Positions 1-14,000 of a stretch of 64,000 nt of DNA are shown here, one piece after another. Each line of letters starts with the position of its first letter. Position 1 is the first letter of the stretch. The position numbers were made by a program, and so were the translations under genes. Origin of the DNA: Nematostella vectensis (lineage: Eukaryota > Cnidaria > Anthozoa > Actiniaria > Edwardsiidae); contig NC_064034.1 of the NCBI RefSeq assembly GCF_932526225.1, positions 8,852,001 through 8,916,000 on the forward strand, read 5' to 3'. The notes under the pieces are model-generated. The model did not search any database and was not told the origin of the DNA. It saw only the letters and a program-made list of their open reading frames with translations.

Positions 1-3000
1 TTCCGATACTACAGACAAGATGTTGCAGATACTATGGTAAGTACTTAGTTTATAGAAATGGTGCAGAGCACCATTTTTGGTTGTCGTGCCCTATAGTCCG
101 TTTTCTGTTTTCTGTAGATCTCATGTCTTCTGTAGATTAAACATCAGTTTGATGTTACTTTGAGTACCTTTGCCAGTTCTGTGAGTGTAACAAATCTCCT
201 ATTAGTCTCAAATTTTCACATTTTAGATATTTCAAGCGCTAGAGTGCTTACATTATGTCCATGAAATGAAATTTGAATAGTGACTAATAAATAGTTATTA
301 TTTAGTGACTTACCTATACAATAAAAGTTCTAACGATGCATTGTTACCTTTGAATGTGCCTTTTCTTAAACTAATCTGGTTAAGTGATAGCGCCTGAATA
401 TATACTGTAAACAAGTAGTAACTGTTTAGGTTTTATTTCATCGACATTGTGAAAGCACTCTTTAAAAAAAGCGACTTGCAACTTGAAGACGCTTTTTAAT
501 TCTCATAATACTCATAATAATCATTAAACTTCACTTGCAGATGTACATTTATTGTATTATGCGGGACCACCTTCTTCACCAGCTTTACTCTACACTGTAC
601 TCGCTACTTACAAATGAAACGCCATCCTCCTGGCAGGTAGCTCTCACCTTATTCATGTAAAGTCGGATACACTTTATGATAACTTATGGTAGACTTGTTG
701 CCAACCAAGGATGTCTCGTTGCTTTAAGCAATTGTACAGGAATTCAATCTAGATGCTGGATTTCCTGTTCAGAAAATACTAAAATGATTGCACCTGGGTC
801 TTCTGGTCAGTCTGTAATTCTTACATGTTAATAAACTGACTAGGGTTCCAGTTGCTAAGGAGAAGTACCCTTGAAGATTAGAATCGATAGTGGCTCGCAT
901 GTCTTGTATACAATATAACTGTGTTTAGGCTTTGATCTTTAAGTTCCTTCCTGCTTTTCTTCAGTCAGTGGAAGCGACACTCTACTTGGTACAGTCCATC
1001 TCTGAGAATGTGGAACCGGAAGAGGAGTCCTACATGCCAGCCATCTTTAGCTTGCTATCCCAACTACCGCCGCAAGCAGACATATCCCAAACGGCTCTGC
1101 TTATGGTTGGTGAGTTGTAATAGTATGTCGTGTTTTATAGTATGTTTTGTAAGTCAGTTGCCATCTATTTGTCTGGGCCAACATGCCTTCGGCTCCAGCC
1201 CAACCCTTGCACATGGGTAGAAGTTAGCCTATTGTACGTGGCTAAGAACAAAACCCCTCCATTATGGCCTTGGTCGATTAATTAAAAAAAAAAAATAGCG
1301 GCGATTTTTAAATAACAGCTATTCAAAGTGAAAGGCTGCCGCATTTTTTTTAACCAAAGGACAGGACATCAGTAAATGAAGGTGGGCCAGAGAACGAAAA
1401 TAAGAAAAAAAAAAACGCTTCCACAAGAAAGTTGCTCAATAAAATCAAAAATGCAAAAAAATAAAAAGAAACTATGAGAAAGGAAAAAACATCACGTACA
1501 TCCCACAAGCCAGAAAAAAAGGCAACCACAAGTAGAACATCCTCTATCACATTTTTATAGGTCCCAATTCGACCTTGAAGACCCTTGAAACGAGGATAAG
1601 GCACGTGCAATAGGCTGCCTGTACCCTGGTGATGTACATGGCAAATACCGCGAAGTTAATGCCGGATGTGCTTTGTACAGGTTCATACTCTGAATGGCTC
1701 AAGTGTCATCCGGATCAGCTACGGACGGTACTTCCGGTTCTGCTCGGCGGTCTCTCACAAGCAGACCTAGCTTCCGCTTCGACCCAGGCCCTGCGCGGTA
1801 TTTGTGAGGAGTGCGTCCAGGACCTGGACACAGACGTACAACAGACTATCCTGACGCACTGCCAGGTGAGTCACGTGACGCTGAACGCATGCGCAGGTCC
1901 ATGAGATCGATCTTGACCCGATTCTTGGGCACTGTTATGTTTTCTTGCTGGCTAACCATTTATAATGTATTCAAGTGGAATTCTGATAGCTCAAATCTAA
2001 CGCTAACTTAAAGTGTTTTAATTTTCCCTCCAAGTAGTTTTCTAAATATTCTTACCCTTGATAACTCAAATTAAAATAACTCTTGTAATATAACTCAATG
2101 ATAATTTCTATTTAACATTCCAGTTACCAAGATTCTATTGAATCTGCACCGCTGTGTATTTTATGCTGTAGTTTATAAAAAACCGCTGTGTATTTCATGC
2201 TGTTGTTGATAATTGTCAGTATGTACCCTTGTTGCTTTTACACTGTTATCAAAACTCCTTTATTTTGTTGTTGGTAGGCAGCTCTTGCGGGAAAAGTAAT
2301 AAAGGTAAGCTTTATTTTTAGTTTCATTTCGGACGATTCTTAGCCAAGTTAATAATGATTATTACGGTTTTGTCTGCTAGGAGAGGGAGCGGATAAGGTG
2401 TATGGAGTGCATCGGTTACACGCTCTCTTATAACCCTCTCGACAGGCTTGTGGAGAGATTGCAGTCCTCGGTGGGTCCCTATGTCCACCTTCTGGCTCAG
2501 GTAGTGACGCAACAGGTAGGTAACGTCACAAGTAAAATGGAACTAAACTTGTACTTTAAACCCCCTGAAGTAGACTATACTAATACACGAAATAGCAAAG
2601 ACCTTGTCGACGAAGAACCGCTTTTAAGTATTCAGTTCAACTAAGGTTTAACATGCAGCCCTTAGATTGGATCGTCTTCGTCTGTCAGTAAATGACTTTT
2701 TTATCGTCAGCCTTCACAAGACTCAAAGCAAAGGCTTCAGTTCTACCTGAAGATGTTCGCTGTACTGTTCAAATGCCTGGATCCTGAGATCAAGCCTTCT
2801 GAAGTACACCCGGTAGGCATGCATGCCACATCCTGCTGCTACTTTGTCCTACAGGCCTTATTGTTGGACCTTGCGCCAAGCGTGGAGCTCCATCCACTTA
2901 CACATTGACTGGTTGAAATTTAATGCATTTGAATATAAATTGTATTATATAAAAGAAATTGTTTTTCCACAGTCGGCTGTTGTCTTGAAGGAAATTATGC

Positions 3001-6000
3001 CATCTCTAAAGTCCCTGCAGCCGTGGATCGGTGATAATGATGTCATACAGGTATCTCGCCTACCCCTTCCTCAAAATTATCAGTTAAACAAGGACCCGCG
3101 CCATTTAAGGGCCTGGACCAGGTCCACGAAAGGCGAGTTGTCAGTAAACTGCTATGCGGTGCAGGGCTCCGGAGTTCCGTCAAGCGTGTCTTGTTTACCC
3201 ACGAGGAGCGAAACCTAAGCTCAACTTTTGAAGCGCTTTTCTTCTCGTTTGCTCGGTTTTATTTTCTCTTTGCTACTTACATTGAATAACCCACCAAAAG
3301 AGCAGGAATTTGCAGTAAAAATTAGTTCAAATTATTAACGAAAACAGAACTAAAAAGTCTCACTACCGACGCAATGTTACGGCGTGTTGTCATCTTTAAA
3401 TTTGAATTTTATTCAGCCGAAAGGAGGCGGAGCTAACCCCTTTTATAGTGCGGGTCCTTGTTTAAACGCCCTTTGAACAGGTCATACTTCATAGTTACCC
3501 CTGTATTGTAATGTATTTTGATATGCACTTTCATTTGGAAGCACTTGAGGGGTCCTCTACCAGTTTTCTCTATACTGAAATGCACCAGCAAAAAGGAAAT
3601 TGGCACTCACCGTTACCATTCTTAGCCCACTCTACTAACAAAGACTTTAGTGTGCATGCCCTGGTTGCAAAAAAGTACAGAACTTGTCAAGGTAGAGTTT
3701 TGTTTGTCAGGCTCTGAACACAGCTAAAAGTGAGCGTAACGCTTGGGACAGTCATTTCCTTTTTACGCCACGCGCACGGTGGCGTAAAAAGCGAACTCAC
3801 AAATTTACAACTTGTTTTCATATTTCAGTCGTAGTTTTAAAATCTTTAGAGGTAAAAAAAGGTAAAGCCTTTGTATGGCACTATATCGGTTAAAACATTT
3901 CTCCAATTTCTGTCGTAAAATGACTGAATCTCATTACGCGCTCATGCTGTTGTCTTTCCAAGGATCTGTGCCTCTGTCTGGAGCGCGCGATCGACACCAT
4001 TAGGGACCACATGGACGAACTCGTAGCGATCGTTGGTGAGATCTTTGTGCTGTTCTTCACCGACTCATCCAGCCCCGCCCTTCTGGATTCTGCTGCCATG
4101 GTAACACCACTGACTTAACTACTTCTACGTTACGCATTGTGTGCGTAGTTGTGGTTTGCCATTGATTGTTGTTTGTTTTTGTGTTTCATTAAAAGTCATT
4201 GAAATGTTTAGTTCCCGTGGACGAAGCTCTGTTTTATGTTACTTTATGTTATTCCTACTTTCAGATTTTCTACACTACATTCGACCTTCTGATGACTGCA
4301 TAATATAGATTATCTTAGCTTGTTTTATCATCACATATAACGTTTCCGTTTCTAGTGATACTGTTTTTGTATTTATGTGGTCACAACTTTTTTGCAGAAA
4401 GGTGGTGCGATCACTTGCTTGTCATTTGTGTTTCTCTTTTAGTTCGTCGGCATGTACGGTTGTGAAGAAAAGCACTTTGGTACGGTCGCCGAGGTGTTCC
4501 AAAAGCTTATCTCACACTCGCTATGTCTGCTACAAACCAGTGAGTAAATGACTCATCCCCCAATAATCAGGAATAAAAATAATCCTAATTTCGTTGCTGG
4601 AACTCGTGCAGGTATTGGTATATCCTCCTTATTACCAGGTTTATAAAGTCCAACTTGCAATAGGTATATCATTTATTACGGGACATATAGTTGGTAGAAC
4701 TGTAGTTCTTTTCTGTATTTATTTCTGTAAGACTTTCATATAACTGCAGATGTTTTGTAAGACTTTTGCAAAACTGTAGATGTTTTCTGTAAGATTTTTA
4801 TATCAGGTCCGTACCCGGGGGGGGGGGGGGGGGGGGGGGGGGGAGGTGCAGGGGTGCAACGGCCGAAGGTCCACCACTTTCGGTTGTCAATAGACGTGCT
4901 ATTTGTAGACAAAATTATAAAGCATAAGCTAGATCACTCAGGTATGTAGTCAAATCCGACAATAAACGTCCGGTGGAGATACTGCAAAGGCATACAAAAT
5001 ATATATTTTTTCGCTGGTGGTCAGATTTTTATAAGTGAACTCCCTCCATCCCCCCTTCCACCGGAAAAATTATGTCCACTTTTTCGGATTTCGCACCCCC
5101 CCCCCCCCCCCCCCCAAGAAAAATCCTGGGTACGGTCATGTATATAACTGTATATGTTTTCTCTAAGACTTTTATCTAACTGTAGATGTTTTCGATGACA
5201 GGTGTGAGAGACCATGGCGATATCCTACAGAATTTCATGCAGCTAGTGATGAGAGTAAGTCATTTTGTGCCCGGTGAAACATAGCGGCGCTCCAAATCAT
5301 GGCCGAAGAATGGAAGCGCTGGATCCATGTCTGTCTGTCGATGACTGTCGATGCTATAAATATTTTTTTTGGCGACTTTAGCCAACTTCAATAAAGCTCA
5401 CATTCCAAGATGAATTATTTACTCTGATTTGCGTGCGTTAAAGACAAGAACAAAAATCTCCCGGAGTTCCTCATCATTAGTGCCTTTAGCTATTCCTTGG
5501 GCGCATTAAACCTGCCGGTACTGATAACGCTATTCCTTGTTTTTATGTTTTTTGTTTTATTCATATGCAATGGTGATTTGATTTGTAGGGGCTCAAGGCG
5601 AATGCAAAAATGGTGTTTAATTGTGAAGATATGGCGATCCAGATCGTTCAATGTGGTAGGTTTATCTCATACATTCCAAACATTTGGCTGGTTTAATTCT
5701 TCCTTGGTTCTTTCAAACACGATAACATGCTTATAAGCTTAACTTTTCTCGTTTAAGGTTTGACAGCAATCGAGCTACCAGAGACATACGCAGTTAGGGC
5801 AGCATGCCGTTTCTGGGTAAGTGTCTGCAATCACTACAATAGGGTTTTTCGGGTGGCAAACTATCGAGTTTTGGTGGGTATTATAATCAACAATGAATGT
5901 ACCAGCTTCCGGCATATCGCCGGTGATAGTAGTTTTCCCCTAGTATATATTTTACTTGTCTGGAGGGAGTGAGTTTTACACCCAAAGACTCACGTGAACA

Positions 6001-8774
6001 GTTGATTACGTATTTATTTTGCCGCAGTCAATATACAGTCCATTCACGGTTAGGTTATCCTCATGACAGTTATGACTTGCGGAGATACTACTATGACTGA
6101 TATTATTGTATTTAGTTTACGCTATGCTAGCCTGTTCCCATCTTCTGGTAAAGTTTACACTATGCTAGCCTGTTAACATCTTCTGGTAAAGTTTACACTA
6201 TGCTAGCCTGTTAACATCTTCTGGTAAAGTTTACACTATGCTAGCCTGTTAACATCTTCTGGTAAAGTTTACGCTATTCTAGCATGTTTCCTTCTCCTGG
6301 TAAATTTTACGCTATGCTAGCCTGTTAACATCTTGTAAAGTTTACGCCATGCTAGCCTGCTAACATCTTCTGGTAAAGGTTACGCTAAGCTAGCCTGTTA
6401 ACATCTTATGGTAAAGGTTACGCTATGCTAGCATGTTACCTTCTCCTGGTAAATCTACGCTATGCTAACCTGTTCCCATCTTCTGGTAAAGTTTACGCTA
6501 TGCTAGCCTGTTAACATCTTCTGGTAAAGTTTACGCTATGCTAGCATGTTACCTTCTCTTGGTAAATTTTAGGCTATGCAAGCCTGTTCCCATCTTCTGT
6601 TAAAGTTTACGCTATGCTAGCCTGTGAACATCTTGTAAAGTTTACGCCATGCTAGCCTGTGAACATCTTCTGGTAAAGGTTACGCTTTGCTAGCATGTTA
6701 ACATCTTCTGGTAAAGGTTACGCTTTGCTAGCCTGTTAACATCTTCTGGTAAAGGTTACGCTATGCTAGTCTCTTAACATCTTCTGGTAAAGGCTTCGCT
6801 ATGCTAGCCTGTTAACATCTTCTGGTAAAGGTTACGCTATGCTAGCCTGTTAACATCTTCTGGTAAAAGTTACGCTTTGCTAGCCTGTTAACATCTTCTG
6901 GTAAAGGTTACGCTATGCTAGCCTGTTAACATCTTCTGGTAAAGGTTACGCTATGCTAGCCTGTTAACATCTTCTGGTAAAGGTTACGCTATGCTAGCCT
7001 GTTAACATCTTCTGGTAAAGTTTACGCTATGCTAGCCTGTTAACATCTTCTGGTAAAGTTTACGCTATGCTAGCCTGTTCCCATCTTCTGGTAAAGGTTA
7101 CGCTTTGCTAGCATGTTAACATCTTCTGGTAAAGGTTACGCTTTGCTAGCCTGTTAACATCTTCTGGTAAAGGTTACGCTATGCTAGCCTGTTAACATCT
7201 TCTGGTAAAGATTACGCTATGCTAGCCTGTTAACATCTTCTGGTAAAGGTTACGCTTTGCTAGCATGTTAACATCTTCTGGTAAAGGTTACGCTATGCTA
7301 GCCTGTTAACATCTTCTGGTAAGGGTTACGCTATGCTAGCCTATTCCCGTCTTGCCTGTGGCAATCATCGTCTGTTCATCACGCTCGTCTTGTTGTTTAA
7401 GGTGGAGTTCGTCAATACATGTGAGGCGTCAGACTTCACCAGGCGCACGCTCGACGCTTACGGACAGCACCTCGTGGACCGAGTTATCAAGGTTAGACGT
7501 TACGTGTGGGGGCGCACAACAGTGGTTGTTGATGATGATGATGATGATGATGATGATAGCGAATGATGGTAGCGAAGGTGGTGGTCATGATGACGCTTGA
7601 TTGCAGTAGAGATGATTTCTGGTGATGGTGATGAGTTCGTTGAAAATCATAACCGGCCTACTTCCTCATTATCATTATATATGGTGAGAAACCCCGACGA
7701 GCAAGCCCGAAATGGTAGTTAAATATGACGTAAGAGGGTGGGGTGGTCGAGCTGTAGGAAAAAGAACGCGAAATGACCACCAGTACGCCAGTTTTGCAGG
7801 AATTATGCTGAAAGTACATTTGTTCTGTATTTTATTTTCTAGGGTATAGGTGGCGGGGTGCCGCGACCGTGTGCAGAGCTCCTTGCTGAGATACTGGTAG
7901 CTCTCAACAAGCATTGCAAAGACTCCATAGCTAGGTGGATGCAGGTACCCACCCCTCCCCCCATGCGTAGAGCTTTGTTCTTCCTCCTCCCACATACACA
8001 CCCTCAATTCTAATTAGTATTCCGGGGAATTTCAAAAAGAAATTCTTACGTTAGATTTACGGAATTCGATTGGGAAAAAGGTAACTTGACAAGAGAATGC
8101 GAGCCCTCGACTATGATAGACGCGTTATTCACCTATTTTCCTTTGAAGATTTTGCAAATTTTAGCGTGACAAAGTGGTGGTCGTTTGAGCCTTTTGTATA
8201 TTAATATATCTAACGTGTTTGTTTTCAGCCCTTTATCGCCGTCGAGGGCTTTCCTTCGACTCTAGTAAATACTCAACAAAAACAGAATTTCTACAGCTCC
8301 GTGATGAGGTCAGTAAACCCGGATATCTTATTTCACTAGATTCCTGGGACATCAACTACTTTATTAGCTTGTTATCATATGTTCTGAGAGGGGAATCGAT
8401 GATTAGCCTCGTATACATGGTGCTTTTAGCGAGGAGCGCACGCGTAAACTAGAGACTACGTAAAGCTGACATCAGATGTTGCCTTTCTTAACCCCTAAGG
8501 GACAGTGCCCCTCCCCCCTCCCCCTCTATAGGGGGGGGGGGGGGGGGTGTGGATTCAGATTATGGATTCTCGCATGTCTCCTTTCTTACCTCAATCTAAG
8601 ACTTAAACTGCATGTTTTTATACCGCTGATCGCAGCATGTACTGATGTCTCTTTCTGCGTCATCTCTGTCTCAGGGGTCATAGCAACAAAAAGCGAGTGA
8701 AGGACGCCGTCAAAGAGTTCTCACTATTGTGTCGAGGGCTCTATGGGACCGAGTACGCGGCTGCGTATAGCTGA
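1..8774 (+). CDS. IPO13: Importin-13 (nuclear transport receptor), 5'-truncated
   Basis: Karyopherin-beta family HEAT-repeat receptor that carries cargo through the nuclear pore and binds Ran-GTP. Exons read from splice sites and reading-frame continuity: 1-36, 541-636, 965-1109, 1681-1865, 2278-2304, 2381-2515, 2711-2812, 2973-3050, 3963-4100, 4443-4539, 5202-5254, 5589-5655, 5758-5816, 7402-7491, 7843-7944, 8229-8308, 8675-8774. Recognisable pieces are FRYYRQDVADT, YSEWLKCHPDQLRTVLPVLL, LVALNKHCKDSIARWMQ and the C-terminus LLCRGLYGTEYAAAYS, which match importin-13 better than transportin-3. The stop is TGA at 8772-8774. The N-terminal Ran-binding part lies before the window. The 27-nt exon at 2278 is the least certain one. 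The largest intron, 5817-7401, holds a minisatellite. Confidence 0.88.
4807..5140. mobile_element. Short inverted-repeat element in IPO13 intron
   Basis: Ends are CCGTACCC (4809-4816) and GGGTACGG (5128-5135), a short terminal inverted repeat, with a G-run near the left end and a C-run near the right end. The right end (CAAGAAAAATCCTGGGTACGG) recurs in reverse near 10209. No coding capacity. Probably a non-autonomous DNA transposon; no clear target duplication seen. Confidence 0.5.
6116..7347. repeat. 38-bp minisatellite, about 32 copies
   Basis: Head-to-tail array of a 38-bp unit containing GCTATGCTAGCCTGTTAAC followed by ATCTTCTGGTAAAGGTTAC. Units are contiguous with scattered substitutions (ATG/TTG, CCT/CAT, GTTAAC/GTTCCC) and a few short deletions. 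It fills most of an IPO13 intron and stops about 55 bp before the 7402 exon. There are no unique spacers, so it is a satellite and not a CRISPR array. Copy number is estimated from length. Confidence 0.95.
7531..7557. repeat. (GAT)n microsatellite
   Basis: About nine GAT units in the IPO13 intron after the exon ending at 7491. Confidence 0.9.
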
Positions 8775-9848
8775 CACGAGACAGGCTTCGCGGAATCTTT
8801 AAACTGAATACACCCCACCCACCTCTATCCGTTAATTGTTATAGCTCGACAGGGGCTCTTTTTACACATCTGGGTGTCTCACCCTGTTGCCTCACTATTT
8901 TCATCGCGTTCAACGTGTTCGAGGACAGTCTTTGTGGCGCCCCTAAATGACTCTGCGTGCGTGACTTTCGCGGCTGAAGAACGAAAGCGCTGGGCCCTTG
9001 ATTATACGCTTTCAGTGGCGCTATAGTTTGAAAATATATAAAAGATGGAAAGATTGAACAAAGAACACACAAAGAAATGTATACACAGTAGTTTTTTTTA
9101 TTGTTTTTTTTTCCTCTCCCCCTTCGGAAAGCCTGTCCCTAAAACGTGTGTAACGTGCATAAAACGTCTATACTATCTACCTTCCCCCGGAGATGATCAC
9201 TTATCAGAAATCGCTAATAACATTGTAAAGTATATATGAGGTTTATAACAATAAGAGGATGTTATAAAAAGCCATGTATTGTAAGGAGGATCCATGACAT
9301 ATTAATGGCTGTGTAAAAAATAAAGGGTCATCTCCTAGAATTTTTAGAAAACATTTTTAATTTAGTTATAATAGAGATATTTTGCATTAATGATTATTTA
9401 TAGACTTATGTTCTGAACATTTTGACAAATTTATTTTTTAGGCGCGGTGTGAAAATAAAGAATTTCTAGTTCCAATAAGTCTACGGGATTGTTTGAGCAA
9501 AACCGCGAAATGATGTCGATGAGGTTGCCGGAATTAATCTTGTTGAAAGGGGAACGGTATCCAAATGAGAAAATTAGTATTTCCCATGATAACTATTAAC
9601 CGCTTTTGTTAATAATAATCAGTGTAATATATAATAGATTTAGATCACCACGAATGTAAAAATAAAATACTTCAAATTGATAAAATTGATAACAAGAAAC
9701 GTTTGATCTCCCTTATTTATCGTCTCTTGGTTTTAAAGGAACACTTGATGATTATTTTTTTTACATCTTTATTTGATAAATTACCAAACTGCTAATTAAT
9801 TACAACACTACCATGAATTACTGATTTAACGAAAAAGGGGTAATGTTG

Positions 9849-9995
9849 CAGCGGCGTAGCCAGGATTTTCAACTGAGGGGGCCCAAAAGGTCCTTTCAAG
9901 GCATTTTCTCCTGTATTTTAGATAATGTATTATGCATTTACTGTAATTTTGGCTGCTAGCAGGGGAGGGGGGAGGGTGGGGGTGGGCTACACCTG
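9849..9995 (-). mobile_element. Degenerate GTAGCCAGG-family short transposon
   Basis: Starts CAGCGGCGTAGCCAGGATTT and ends in GGGCTACACCTG. The interior (GGGGGCCCAAAAGG, TACAGTAA-like segments) is the reverse complement of the better copies at 15584-15741 and 17160-17316. TGTTG appears at both flanks, but the right-hand copy overlaps the presumed element end, so the duplication is ambiguous. Confidence 0.6.
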
Positions 9996-10204
9996 TTGCC
10001 CAAAAGAGTCAGCGCGGGCGGCGAGGACAAGAAATATGGACAAAAAAACTGAGATTTTATTTTCGTCCACTCTGAGACTTTCTGAATTCATTTGATCTTT
10101 ATTGTTGTCTTTGTAGGTGCTCATAAGTCACCGCCTTTTTATTCTAAAGTACCCTGGGTCCAGTAAGAGAGAGAAGTCTGGAGGCTCTGGTATTGGTACC
10201 CATG

Positions 10205-10370
10205 GCAGGCCCGTACCCAGGATTTTTCTTTGTGGTTGGAGGGTGCGAAATCCCGAAAGAAAAAAAATGGATTGTCGGATTCGGCTACATACCAGAAAAA
10301 AGCTTATGCTTTTTAAAAAAGTTTTGTCCCTTACTTTTAAAAAAGTTTTGTCCCTTCCCTCATGCGCCAC
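10205..10370. mobile_element. Fragment of GTACCCAGG-family repeat
   Basis: Begins CCGTACCCAGGATTTTTCTT and continues with GGGTGCGAAATCCCG, matching in reverse orientation the right end of the element at 4807-5140. Contains two copies of a 20-bp AAAAAAGTTTTGTCCCTT unit around 10314-10356. Open frames across it are repeat-derived. Confidence 0.5.
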
Positions 10371-11022
10371 AGGACTCCCATGTATAAAAAGATATGATGT
10401 AAGAGACGGTTATTCCACAATTCTCCCATTTGAGTCGGTAAAACTTATACTTCACTTACCCCAGCCTTTATGCGTATTTCGTTTTAAGCCGTTGCGAAAA
10501 TAACTCTCTATCTGAATGCTTTTGTTATAATGCAAATAAAGCTAGAGGAAATGGCGCCTTATCACTCCCCCAAAACAATTACCAAAACACACAGTCTGGG
10601 TATTATACCTTGTGGATAAACGCCTTTGTCGCTATATTCATAGACGATGTGCGAGATTGAAACGCTTCAGTTGCCCTAAAAACATTCACAGCGATTTCGG
10701 TTCCACGGAAAGCTTAGTATCTCGAATTGTTACGTCTGCTAGCAAAAAAATTGAGCAAATGAATATTCTCGCAGACCGCAAGACAAATAAGCTATATTGT
10801 CGACGGAAAAGAGAAAATAAAAGCAGCAAATTAGATTAGGTAAGCGGAGCTTGCTCAGACCGCCCTATCTGTCATTCAAGAACCTGACACCTGATCTCTT
10901 TGTCTCGAACTCGTAATCCCATAATAATCTTTGCTCACTCCCAGAGCGGACGAACAACAAGAGAAACGCAAGTGCGATCGAATCGTGTAGTCCGCGCCAT
11001 TTACCCCAGAGCCGATCGCTCC

Positions 11023-11043
11023 ATGAAGCTTCACAATGTGTGA
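11023..11043 (+). promoter_or_regulatory. Upstream ORF overlapping the ROR start
   Basis: A six-codon frame (MKLHNV, stop TGA at 11041-11043) begins 13 nt before the ROR ATG and overlaps it in another frame. If the transcript starts upstream, this could lower ROR translation. Seen in sequence; the effect is inference. Confidence 0.45.
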
Positions 11044-14000
11044 ACGAGTCGGCATTTTTGCGGGATTTTGGTGTATTCTTTTAGGTTTTCAGGTGCAATT
11101 TTTGCCAGGTATGTGAGAGCTCCTTGCGTAACATGGTTGTTTGAATTACTTGTTGTCAATTTACAATACAATTATGGCGGCTATGAATATTTCACCACCT
11201 TGTGGAAAACGAGCCGTTTCAGGGCTGAAAGTCACAACTGTGAGTTGTGTTTCACGAAAGGCAGCTGATTTACAGTAGCTAGGTACATAGTTATTGTAAC
11301 ATTGGGCTTAGCTTACAGGTTTGAGTAGTGTATTTGGTAGTTTTTTGTGGCATCTGTAAAAGCGTTCAGATGGGTTTGTTTTAGTTGTTAATCGCCCTTG
11401 TTCGATCTGTGTGCTCATTATAGGGCTTTACTCGCTGCATACACAGGCCAAGCGCTCCCTCGACGATTTAAAGTGAGTATTTTGCTGTGTTAGTCTATGT
11501 TTTGTTTTCAAATTAAGTTTCTCACCGCCTTTATTTACTCGCATAAGTTTGATGTATGAAATAATTGGGGTTGACGGCCCGAATAGCAAGCTGTAATTGC
11601 GACACGCAGAACTTGTATTTACAGCGCCAATAATTGCTTTAAAGCCTGTACGCCCCTTCAACGAGATAATCTTTACTAATATCTCGTAAAATATAGAATA
11701 AAAAAGGCTAGCGTTCGAGCGTTTCGCTTCGCGTGTTTCACTTAGCGTATTGCTGTTTATTATAATACACCTTTTAGCGGAAGAAGCCGTCTTTGTAATA
11801 TGATCCCTTTCACAGCGAGATCTGGCAAAATAGGGGTTTTATTCGAGTTTGAGTACATCAAATGAAAACATTATTCCATTAAAAGCCTTCCGATATTTTG
11901 TTGAAGTTTTGTCTTAAAAGAAATACATAATAGTTTGTGTGTTGGAAATCGCAAACAAGCATAACGGAGGTGTAAAGGAAGACTTATCACTCTCTAAACT
12001 CTGTATTTTACTTAATTATTAATAAACTGCTAATACAGAGAGATTTAGGCTTTTTAGTGAGAAAGAAGGTAGGCAGGTGATTGTCTGTCCAAATCCGATT
12101 CACCAATTAGTGGCAAATATGATACAATCAAAGTACTTTTACAAGAACAAACCAAGGATCTAGAACAATAAATCGGCGAACAAAAGAGCCTCGCTTTAGT
12201 AATGACTTTCGAAGGAAAGCCATTATAGTGTCATAGAGAACCCAATTTAGTGCCTGTGTCACTTTGTTCTCTATGACCTTCTTTGAGGAATTGCTCGTCG
12301 CTTTTTTGCGTTTTGTCTGAGTGCGATGTTTATTTCAACACATATTACCCATTGGTAACAGTTATTTCTATTTTAAGAAAATAGGGAAGCACTTTTAGAA
12401 CGCGTCTTTTTTATTTTTCATATTTTTTGGCTTTCATGAGTTGGGTAAACCATAGATAATTTAATTAGATAGTTGGGTTTGAGTGACATTTTACAGTCAT
12501 TTGACAGTCTTTTTGATTTATGTCAATGATATATGTAGCATTTCAACCGCCTTAGACATACTTTTATTTGCTGATGATACAAGTATATTTTTCTCCCATA
12601 AAAACTTAGACTCATTATGTCTCACAATCAATAATGAACTTAACAAATTAACAGATTGGTTTTGTGCAAACATGTTATCTATAAATATAAAAAAATCAAA
12701 CTATATTATCTTTAGGCCACAGCAAAAAAGGCAAAACCTTGATATAAAGGTCACCTTAGGTGATCAGAATATAAAGCGAGTCAAAGAAACAGTATTTTTA
12801 GATGTTATTCTTGACGAACACTTGACATGGTTACCACATATTACCAATGTCGCGCGTAAGGTTTCAAAAGCTGCAGGAATTATGTATAAAGCAAGTTTTT
12901 GCCTTTCAAAGCAATCACTATTGACGTTGTATTATTCTTTGTTATATCCATACTTGCAATACTGTGTTAGTGTTTGGGGATCCACTTATCCATCTAATTT
13001 AAATCGTATTCTCATGCTCCAAAAACGAGCAATACATATAATTGTTGATGCACACACTGATCCGATATATAGGAATCTAAACATATTGAAATTCAATTAT
13101 TTATTTTTATTTCAAATAGGTAAGTTAATGTATCAATTTAAAAATAGGTTACTTCCCCAAACATTTAACAGGATATTTCAATTGAACTCTCAAATTCACG
13201 ATTATTACACGAGAAGCTCTAACTTGTTCCATATTTCAAAGTTTAGAACAAATATACATAAGTTTGCGTTAAGACATCAGGGACCTAAATATTTCAATTC
13301 ATTGTCTTCTGATATTCAGTCTGCCAAAACGCTTAACTCTTTTTGTAATAAATTAAAGACTTCTCTTATTAACTCTTAATTTTTTTTCTTTCTCGATTTG
13401 TGTTTGTGTGTGTGTGTTTTTTATATAAGTATGAAAAAAATATGAAAGCTCTCCTAACAAATATTTATATAAATAATCTGACTGTCCGAACTATCAAATA
13501 TGTATTTTCTGTTAAGATTTAGGGGGTCCATCTCATATAAGCCTTGCGGTTTCTTACGGTCCTCCTTGTCACACTATGTAAATTATTATATTATTATCTT
13601 TATTTAAAAAAATGTATTAAGTGACAAAAACAATAAACTGAAACTGAACTTTGTCATCAGCTGTAGTTCTTTTTGCAAATTTTGTGTACACTATTCCCTC
13701 TCTGAAAATAAATCCTAAAATGATTGTCACACCTATAATTTAATTCTTTCCAAACAATCTAATGAGGGAATGTACATATTGTATTGAACAGCATTCTAAA
13801 AAAAATCCGAAAATATGTCTGCATGATTTTAACATGCAACAATTTTACTGATACCATTGTCATCGAAGTAATGGTGCCATTATCTCTCTTAGTAATATTT
13901 ACACTACTTAAACTATCATTCTGTCATAACTTTCCCAAATCTGTAAAAGAGCTTTAGATCTGATTGACAAGCAGGGCAATATGTCTTTCAGAAATCACAA

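Larger units (their letters stand above)
8775..11022. other. IPO13 3' UTR and intergenic region
   Basis: Holds the IPO13 3' UTR, AT-rich DNA with an AATAAA-type site near 9318, and two dispersed repeats described separately (9849-9995, 10205-10370). Open frames here are short and partly made of repeat sequence. No gene seen. Confidence 0.6.

Noticed and set aside
1350-1610. Phe-rich minus-strand ORF in an IPO13 intron
   Set aside because: Arises from A-rich intron sequence read in reverse; no coding signal.
6116-7347. Regular repeats resembling a CRISPR array
   Set aside because: Units are contiguous 38-bp copies with no unique spacers, inside an animal intron; a minisatellite.
10117-10503. 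128-residue plus-strand ORF
   Set aside because: Runs through a dispersed GTACCCAGG-family repeat and has no protein similarity I recognise.
12483-13379. Intact host reverse-transcriptase gene
   Set aside because: Begins inside the RT domain without the upstream catalytic part; a truncated LINE copy.
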